A stretch of 64,000 nucleotides of DNA. It comes from JABMMZ01 sp040386935 (GTDB lineage: Bacteria > Bacteroidota > Bacteroidia > NS11-12g > UBA955). A model generated the notes under the pieces. That model did not search any database and had not been told where the DNA came from. It worked only from the letters and a program-made list of their open reading frames with translations. Positions 58,807-64,000 of the stretch are shown here, in pieces (position 1 is the first letter of the stretch; each line of letters starts with the position of its first letter). The DNA is taken from NCBI GenBank assembly GCA_040386935.1, contig JAZKEQ010000016.1, positions 1 through 64,000 of the forward strand, written 5' to 3'. The position numbers were made by a program, and so were the translations under genes.

Positions 58807-59988
58807 ATGAGTGCATACAAGAACCTGAAATTAAAAGGCGGCAAAGAAAAATCATTGCTCAGACAACATCCCTGGGTATTTAGCGGAGCCTTAGTGGAGG
58901 ATATTCGCCAGACACCCGAGGCCAGTATTGTGAAGGTGGTGGACAGCAAAGGAAATTATATCGCCACAGGCTATGTGCAGCACGGCAGTATTGCTATCCG
59001 CATTCTTACTTATACCGATATTGCCATCGATCAAAACTATTGGAATGCCACCATTCAGAACAGCTGGAACATGCGGAAAAAATTGGGATTTACAGATAAC
59101 CCAACTACCAATTGTTTCAGACTGATGCACGGTGAAGGCGATCATGTGTCGGGCCTTATCATCGATTATTATGCCGGTACCTGCGTGATTCAAAGCCACA
59201 CCAGCGGTATTTACGCTTTCAGAAATGAAATCACCATGGCTTTGCAAAATGTTTTGGGTCAACAGTTAAAAGCAGTATTCGACAAAAGTGCTGAAACATT
59301 GCACGGTTCAGTGCCCGATGCTGCCAACGGATTTTTATTCGGGCAACAGGAAGAAACAACCGTTCTCGAAAATGGGTACAGTTTCAAAGTAGATTTTACA
59401 ACCGGTCAAAAAACTGGATTCTTCCTCGATCAACGCGATAACCGTTCCCTGCTGGGACATTATGCCAAAGGGAAAACGGTGTTGAATACCTTTGCTTATA
59501 CAGGTGGTTTTTCTGTGTATGCCATGATGCAGGATGCCTTAAAAGTGGATTCAATAGACGTATCAAAAAATGCCATTGAATTACTGAAAGAAAATATGCA
59601 AATGAATCGTGCGGAACACAATGGAGAAGCATTGGCCATGGATACTTTTCAGTATTTTAAAACACTCGAAAATCCCTATGATATTGTGATACTTGACCCA
59701 CCGGCATTTGCCAAAAATATGAGTGCTAAACACAATGCGCTGATGGGCTATAAACGCCTGAACATGGAAGGACTCAAACATGTAGCAAAAGGCGGTTTGT
59801 TATTTACTTTTAGTTGTTCTCAGGTGGTGGATAGTTTTACCTTTAATCAAACCATTTTATCAGCAGCGATTGAGAGCAATAGAAAGGTTAAAATCATTCA
59901 CCGATTGACACAGCCTGCCGACCATCCGGTCAATATTTTTCACCCTGAGGGAGAGTATTTGAAGGGTCTGGTATTGTTTGTTGAATAA
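58807..59988 (+). CDS. RlmI-like class I rRNA methyltransferase
   Basis: 393 aa. I choose the ATG at 58807 (MSAYKNLKLKGGKEKSLL); a TTG 12 nt upstream is also in frame. A PUA domain covers about 5-75 (HPWVFSGALVED). The methyltransferase has TGFFLDQRDNR at about 195-205, the SAM loop LNTFAYTGGFSVYAM at about 217-231, and the catalytic motif DPPAFAK at about 297-303. The Cys in FSCSQ at about 340 resembles the m5C nucleophile of RlmI/RsmB types. Probable target: 23S rRNA cytosine, though the position is not proven. Divergent from the M1 peptidase operon. Confidence 0.9.
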   Translation: MSAYKNLKLKGGKEKSLLRQHPWVFSGALVEDIRQTPEASIVKVVDSKGNYIATGYVQHGSIAIRILTYTDIAIDQNYWNATIQNSWNMRKKLGFTDNPTTNCFRLMHGEGDHVSGLIIDYYAGTCVIQSHTSGIYAFRNEITMALQNVLGQQLKAVFDKSAETLHGSVPDAANGFLFGQQEETTVLENGYSFKVDFTTGQKTGFFLDQRDNRSLLGHYAKGKTVLNTFAYTGGFSVYAMMQDALKVDSIDVSKNAIELLKENMQMNRAEHNGEALAMDTFQYFKTLENPYDIVILDPPAFAKNMSAKHNALMGYKRLNMEGLKHVAKGGLLFTFSCSQVVDSFTFNQTILSAAIESNRKVKIIHRLTQPADHPVNIFHPEGEYLKGLVLFVE

Positions 59989-60012
59989 ATCAGAAATAAT
60001 TCTATAATTTTG
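59981..60012 (+). promoter_or_regulatory. Promoter of the ferritin gene
   Basis: TTG at 59981-59983 and TAATTTTG at 60005-60012 are separated by 21 nt. The -7 box ends only 7 nt before the ATG at 60020. The -33 box is inside the methyltransferase stop region. Confidence 0.5.
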
Positions 60013-60019
60013 TATTATT

Positions 60020-60544
60020 ATGTTATCTAAAAAAATTGAGAAAGCACTGAACAATCAGGTTGAACTGGAAGCGTTGTCTTCAAACTATTACCTGGCAATG
60101 GCTTCGTGGGCCGAGAACGAAGGTCTGAACGGAGCAGCAGAGTTTTTATACAAGCACAGTGATGAAGAGCGTGTACACATGGTGAAATTGCTGCGCTTTA
60201 TCAATGAAAGAGGCGGCAAGGGCATAGTACCAGCATTAAAAGAACCTGTTTCAAAATTTAAATCTCTGTCAGAAATATTTGATATCATTTTGCAACACGA
60301 GATAAAAGTGACGGGCGAGATCAATCATGTGGTTGATATTTGCTTATCAGAAAAAGATTACACCACCCACAACTTTATGCAGTGGTATGTTGCCGAACAA
60401 TTGGAAGAAGAATCGCTGGCCAAACAATACGTTGATAAATTGCGTTTGATTGGCGGAGACAAAGGCGGTCTTTACTTGTTCGACAGAGACCTGAGTACTG
60501 CAGCAACAGCAGGTGCACGAGGCGGTGGTTACGAAAAAAGATAA
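60020..60544 (+). CDS. ftnA: Non-haem ferritin
   Basis: 174 aa, the normal bacterial ferritin length. The ferroxidase ligands are in the expected helices: LEALSSNYYLAMASWAE (Glu near 17), the second helix FLYKHSDEERVHMVKLL with E-x-x-H (about 48-56), and EEESLAKQYVD near 130. There is no haem-binding Met at the bacterioferritin position. It stores iron as ferric oxide in a 24-mer shell. The tail is Gly/Arg-rich. Its promoter ends just before the ATG. Confidence 0.93.
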   Translation: MLSKKIEKALNNQVELEALSSNYYLAMASWAENEGLNGAAEFLYKHSDEERVHMVKLLRFINERGGKGIVPALKEPVSKFKSLSEIFDIILQHEIKVTGEINHVVDICLSEKDYTTHNFMQWYVAEQLEEESLAKQYVDKLRLIGGDKGGLYLFDRDLSTAATAGARGGGYEKR

Positions 60545-60669
60545 TTCATTCTCTTGCAAGCAATCAACCGGTTAATCACCTGTACACTACTTTTGCGGTT
60601 GGTAAATTGATATCAGCATAATGGCCGTCAAAAACTCCCTTTACTATCACTGTTTAATACATTACCCCA

Positions 60670-63234
60670 TTGGAACCTCAGACAGATTCATTTGTTAATC
60701 ATCAATTAAAACTGGCCACAGATTATGTTGAGTACACCGATCGCAACATATTTTTAACCGGAAAAGCAGGCACCGGAAAAACCACTTTTTTGCACAATTT
60801 GCGCAAGTCATCGCCAAAGCGAATGGCAGTAGTAGCGCCAACTGGCGTAGCGGCTATCAATGCAGGCGGTGTCACCATACATTCCTTTTTTCAATTGGCT
60901 TTCGGTCCTTATGTGCCCGAACATTTGTTGCCCGGTAAACTCAATTTTAATCCCGGTGCACGACAGGAAAGAACGCAGAAAAAATTCAACCGCGAAAAAA
61001 TTCAACTCATACAAAGTCTCGACTTACTCGTAATCGATGAAATTAGTATGGTAAGAGCCGATGTGCTGGATGCCATTGACGAAGTATTGCGCAGATACCG
61101 TCAGCATCACAAACCCTTTGGCGGTGTGCAGTTGCTGATGATTGGCGACCTGCATCAGTTGTCACCTGTTATCAAAGACGATGAATGGAAATTGTTGGCC
61201 GACCATTATGAAACAGGGTATTTTTTTAGCAGTCTGGCCTTACAACAGTCGACACCGGTTTGCATTGAACTGAAGCATATCTACAGACAATCGGATGAAT
61301 ATTTTATTAAAATTCTTAACAGCATCAGGGATAATAATATTGACCATCACTTGTTGAAAGAATTGAATGAACGCTATTTGCCTGATTTTAAACCGGCCGA
61401 TGACGATGGTTATATTACGTTGACGACTCACAATAACAGCGCCCAACAAATCAACAGCAAAAAATTGCAGGAGCTCACCAATACCTCCTATATGTTTAAT
61501 GCAGATATCAAAAATGAATTTCCACCTTACGCCTATCCCACTGAACAGCAACTGGAATTAAAAGTAAATGCCCAGGTGATGTTTGTGAAGAACGACAGTT
61601 CAAAAGATAAATTGTATTTCAATGGTAAAATCGGTCGCATTACCAATATTTCGGAAGGTGTAGTCTATGTGAAATGCGAAAGCGATTATATGGAAATAGC
61701 GGTGCGACAGGAAGAGTGGAAGAACATCCGCTATGCACTGAACAGCACTTCAAAAGAAATTGACGAAGAAGTCATCGGTACATTTAAGCAATACCCTTTG
61801 AAACTGGCTTGGGCCATTACGATACACAAGAGTCAGGGATTGACCTTCGAGAAGGCTATTATCGATGCGAATGCGGCCTTTGCGCATGGTCAGGTATATG
61901 TGGCCCTTAGTAGATGCAAAACTTTCGAAGGCATGGTGCTCAGTTCGCCTATTGGTTTACAGAGTATCCGCACCGACCGAAAAGTGGCTGAGTTTTCGAA
62001 CAACATGGAGCGCAACCTGCCGGATGATGCAGCATTGATAGAATCAAAAATAATGTATCAGCAATTGTTGTTACAGGAGTTGCTCGACTTTACAGGCCTG
62101 CTCAAAGAAGTGCAGTATGTCAAAAAACTGGTGCAGGAAAACGGCAAGGCATTTTTGCAAACCCTGTTAGATGGAGTTAATCAACTACACGAAGTAGTAG
62201 CAAATGAGATTGTTGCAGTGAATGATAAATTCAGATATCAGATAGGCGAATTGCTGAAGCAAAACAGTTTGCCTGAAGACAATGCCGGCTTGCAACAGCG
62301 CATTATGAAAGCAGCGGGATACTATGCTGAATTGATGGATACAAAACTGTATGAGCCCAGTAAATTACTGGTGATAGACACCGACAATAAACTCTTAAAA
62401 GAAACAGCGACAAGTGCTGTTGAAGATATGCAGCGGGCCATGTTCGTGAAGATAGCCTGTTTGAAAGAAGTAATTAAAGGCTTTGCGGCCAATAATTATT
62501 TGCGTGTAAGGGCCAATGCCGACATCGACTTTAAGCCCATCATTAAAAGCAGAGCTACAGGCGGAGAGTTTGGAGTGCGGTCGATGAAACACGCAGCCTT
62601 GTACAGCACTATTAAAACCTGGCGCGATGAGAAAGCCGATGAGGCCAATCAACCGGCTTACATGGTATTGCCGCAAAAGGTATTGATGGAAATTATCAAG
62701 CAATTGCCGGTTACTGTTACAGAGCTCGAAGCCATCAAAGGGTTGGGCAAGAAAAAGATCAGTGCATTTGGCAGTTTGTTGGTAGAGATGGTGCGCAGGT
62801 ATTGCGCTGATAATGGCATTGAAAAAGTGGTGCAGGAAAGTTTAGCACCGGTGGCACCAGCACCTGCTCCACCCAAAAAGGAAAAGGCACCGGGTACATC
62901 GCAACGCATCAGTTTGGAGATGTTTAAGGAAGGCAAGGACATTGCGACCATAGCAGCAGAAAGGGGATTTGCCAGTACAACAATAGAAGGACATTTGGCC
63001 ACATTCATATTGAAAGGAGAACTGGCGTTGAATGCGGTAGTTAATGACACTCAAGTCACAACTATCACACAAGTGTTATTAGCCAATCAGGACAAACCCT
63101 TGAGTGAAATAAAAGTCGGTTTAGGGGATGATATCAGTTACGGCATGCTGCGCATGGTGAAGAATCATTTGATTTTTACGGGGCAGATGGTGGGGGAGAA
63201 GGGGGATTCCACAATCGTGGAAAAGGATCACTAA
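60670..63234 (+). CDS. Pif1-like SF1B helicase with HRDC and HTH domains
   Basis: 854 aa. The start is TTG at 60670; no in-frame ATG precedes the ATPase. Walker A is LTGKAGTGKTTFL at about 31-43, Walker B is DEISMVRADVLDAID at about 123-137, and motifs V-VI are TIHKSQGLTF and VYVALSRCKTFEG. Residues about 640-720 hold an HRDC-like nucleic-acid-binding domain (ITELEAIKGLGKKKISAFG-like TELEAIKGLGKKKISAFGSL), then a linker and a helix-turn-helix of the RQC/wHTH type (MFKEGKDIATIAAERGFASTTIEGH, about 745-770). It should unwind 5'-3' DNA in repair. A TACTTTTG box lies at 60588-60595. Confidence 0.9.
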   Translation: MEPQTDSFVNHQLKLATDYVEYTDRNIFLTGKAGTGKTTFLHNLRKSSPKRMAVVAPTGVAAINAGGVTIHSFFQLAFGPYVPEHLLPGKLNFNPGARQERTQKKFNREKIQLIQSLDLLVIDEISMVRADVLDAIDEVLRRYRQHHKPFGGVQLLMIGDLHQLSPVIKDDEWKLLADHYETGYFFSSLALQQSTPVCIELKHIYRQSDEYFIKILNSIRDNNIDHHLLKELNERYLPDFKPADDDGYITLTTHNNSAQQINSKKLQELTNTSYMFNADIKNEFPPYAYPTEQQLELKVNAQVMFVKNDSSKDKLYFNGKIGRITNISEGVVYVKCESDYMEIAVRQEEWKNIRYALNSTSKEIDEEVIGTFKQYPLKLAWAITIHKSQGLTFEKAIIDANAAFAHGQVYVALSRCKTFEGMVLSSPIGLQSIRTDRKVAEFSNNMERNLPDDAALIESKIMYQQLLLQELLDFTGLLKEVQYVKKLVQENGKAFLQTLLDGVNQLHEVVANEIVAVNDKFRYQIGELLKQNSLPEDNAGLQQRIMKAAGYYAELMDTKLYEPSKLLVIDTDNKLLKETATSAVEDMQRAMFVKIACLKEVIKGFAANNYLRVRANADIDFKPIIKSRATGGEFGVRSMKHAALYSTIKTWRDEKADEANQPAYMVLPQKVLMEIIKQLPVTVTELEAIKGLGKKKISAFGSLLVEMVRRYCADNGIEKVVQESLAPVAPAPAPPKKEKAPGTSQRISLEMFKEGKDIATIAAERGFASTTIEGHLATFILKGELALNAVVNDTQVTTITQVLLANQDKPLSEIKVGLGDDISYGMLRMVKNHLIFTGQMVGEKGDSTIVEKDH

Positions 63235-63286
63235 GAGGCTGTCAAACCCTTGTTTTAGAGGCTTTAAAAGCGATGTTTCAATAAAA

Positions 63287-63318
63287 TTTGTGAAAAAAAG
63301 TAAAAATTCATACCTTTG
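63287..63318 (+). promoter_or_regulatory. Promoter of tRNA-Met
   Basis: TTTG at 63287-63290 and TACCTTTG at 63311-63318 are separated by exactly 20 nt, a near-ideal Bacteroidota promoter. The tRNA begins 16 nt after the -7 box. Confidence 0.75.
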
Positions 63319-63334
63319 CACTCCAATTGAAAAT

Positions 63335-63408
63335 GGCGGGGTAGCTCAGGTGGTTAGAGCGTAGGATTCATAACCCTAAGGCCGGGAGTTCAACTCTCCC
63401 CTCCGCTA
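63335..63408 (+). tRNA. trnM: tRNA-Met (anticodon CAT)
   Basis: A 74-nt cloverleaf folds by eye: acceptor GGCGGGG/CTCCGCT (two G-U pairs), D stem GCTC/GAGC, anticodon stem TAGG/CCTA with loop ATTCATAAC and anticodon CAT, and T stem GGGAG/CTCCC with loop TTCAACT. The CCA end is not encoded. This is the usual elongator-type Met tRNA of Bacteroidota; a tRNA-Ile2 with modified C34 cannot be excluded from sequence alone. Confidence 0.9.
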
Positions 63409-63416
63409 CATAAGTA

Positions 63417-63450
63417 AACCCTGTAAGAATTATATTACAGGGTTTTTTAT
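63417..63450 (+). terminator. Rho-independent terminator after tRNA-Met
   Basis: A 10-bp perfect stem AACCCTGTAA/TTACAGGGTT with an 8-nt loop is followed by TTTTATT. It lies 8 bp downstream of the tRNA. Confidence 0.85.
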
Positions 63451-63476
63451 TAATCAAATAACAGAATAATCAAATT

Positions 63477-64000
63477 ATGATAGTTTTAGGCATTTTGAGC
63501 TGGTTTAATGTGATTAATGTGCAATTTATTTTATTTTCTCTACTTTACATTTATTTTATTCTAAAAGCAGGAAACTTCAATAAAAAGGATTTTGATAGTA
63601 AGTTTAAAGCTTCAATTTCAATTCCATCTTTTTTTATCTACCTTAGAAATTCTTTATTCTTCACGTCAGTATTCTTATTCTACAAGCATTTTGAAATAAT
63701 ATTTGATGGAGCTGATTATACAAGTTATAAATACACTTCAGTATATAAAAGCTTTGTAATAAATAATTTTGTTCAAAATTTAATTGCCATAATTGTAATT
63801 TTTTTATTAGTATATTATATCTTTTGTAGAAAAAGAAAAAGCGATGCTATATTTATTAAGATAGACAATACTTTTAATAGAATTCTAAAAGTAACTGACT
63901 ATGGAAGTGAGTTAGAAATTTTCTTAAAGTCATTTGTTTTCTTTATTATTATCTTAATATTCGGAGGACTATCTATTTATTTTTCTGACATTGTAATTTG
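63477..64000 (+). CDS. Membrane protein, cut by the window end
   Basis: The frame is open from the ATG at 63477 to the last base, 174 codons without a stop. It has about four strong hydrophobic segments (NVQFILFSLLYIYFILKAG, FFIYLRNSLFFTSVFLFY, LIAIIVIFLLVYYIFC, FLKSFVFFIIILIFGGLSIYF) and a Lys/Arg-rich loop between the last two. No family recognised. It is AT-rich and starts 27 bp after the tRNA terminator; the C-terminus is missing. Confidence 0.7.
   Translation, partial: MIVLGILSWFNVINVQFILFSLLYIYFILKAGNFNKKDFDSKFKASISIPSFFIYLRNSLFFTSVFLFYKHFEIIFDGADYTSYKYTSVYKSFVINNFVQNLIAIIVIFLLVYYIFCRKRKSDAIFIKIDNTFNRILKVTDYGSELEIFLKSFVFFIIILIFGGLSIYFSDIVI

Noticed and set aside
60621..60669. ATG at 60621 as the start of the Pif1-like helicase
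   Set aside because: It is 49 nt upstream and in a different frame, so it cannot start this protein.
63335..63408. A·C mismatch at the base of the anticodon loop as a sign of a tRNA pseudogene
   Set aside because: The same arrangement is normal for elongator Met tRNAs of this phylum, and all other stems pair well; a consensus promoter and terminator flank it.

Overview
The window is a 64 kb stretch of a Bacteroidota chromosome, probably from the Chitinophagales/Sphingobacteriales side of the phylum; I cannot place it more finely. The evidence is: type IX secretion (T9SS) C-terminal sorting domains on several proteins, a CHU_C domain protein, TAnnTTTG/TTTG promoter elements, almost no Shine-Dalgarno sequences, AT-rich spacers, and a tRNA without an encoded CCA end. 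It is a scaffold rather than one clean contig: ten N at 18338-18347 mark a gap, and the sequence around them is chimeric.

Layout. 0.1-6.4 kb: a surface-carbohydrate neighbourhood (flavoprotein, hotdog-fold hydratase, hexapeptide acyltransferase, polysaccharide deacetylase, GT2 glycosyltransferase, sugar epimerase) plus a LamG T9SS substrate. 6.4-16.3 kb: housekeeping and envelope genes (DUF4468-like protein, M1 aminopeptidase lipoprotein, outer-membrane protein, EI24 protein, O-methyltransferase, dusB operon, CPBP protease-cdsA, recR). 16.4-18.6 kb: a large GT2 / degenerate phosphoglycosyl-transferase fusion, split only by the bad scaffold join. 18.6-22.6 kb: a membrane protein, an ECF sigma factor translationally coupled to an anti-sigma/outer-membrane-barrel hybrid, and a DUF1361 protein. 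22.6-24.9 kb: isoaspartyl peptidase and the E2 subunit of pyruvate dehydrogenase.

24.9-43.2 kb is an accessory block of 25 genes, all on the minus strand. It holds small stand-alone proteins (DUF72, WG-repeat, DUF4180, MepB, DUF2798, chagasin-like inhibitor, GNATs, lipoproteins, Arr, VOC, AraC, SanA/YdcF), a seven-PAS histidine kinase with its response regulator, and at its upstream end a nuclease-DUF2075 helicase with an unknown partner, which is the best defence candidate here.

43.6-64 kb is mostly core again: ssb, sucA, alpha/beta hydrolase, tandem paralogues, M16 protease with a CHU_C protein, a TPR protein, and a three-gene minus-strand operon. That operon encodes a T9SS M1 peptidase, an MbnP-like copper protein and an MbnH/MauG-like dihaem enzyme. 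It is followed by an RlmI-like methyltransferase, ferritin, a Pif1-like helicase with HRDC and HTH domains, tRNA-Met(CAT), and a membrane-protein gene cut by the window end.

The most interesting items are the MbnP/MbnH-like pair outside a methanobactin setting, the sigma/anti-sigma-barrel hybrid, the nuclease-helicase pair, repeated palindromic operators near 28 kb, an in-frame duplicated segment and palindrome at 47.2-47.4 kb, and many start codons lying 1-7 nt after a -7 element, which suggests leaderless mRNAs.
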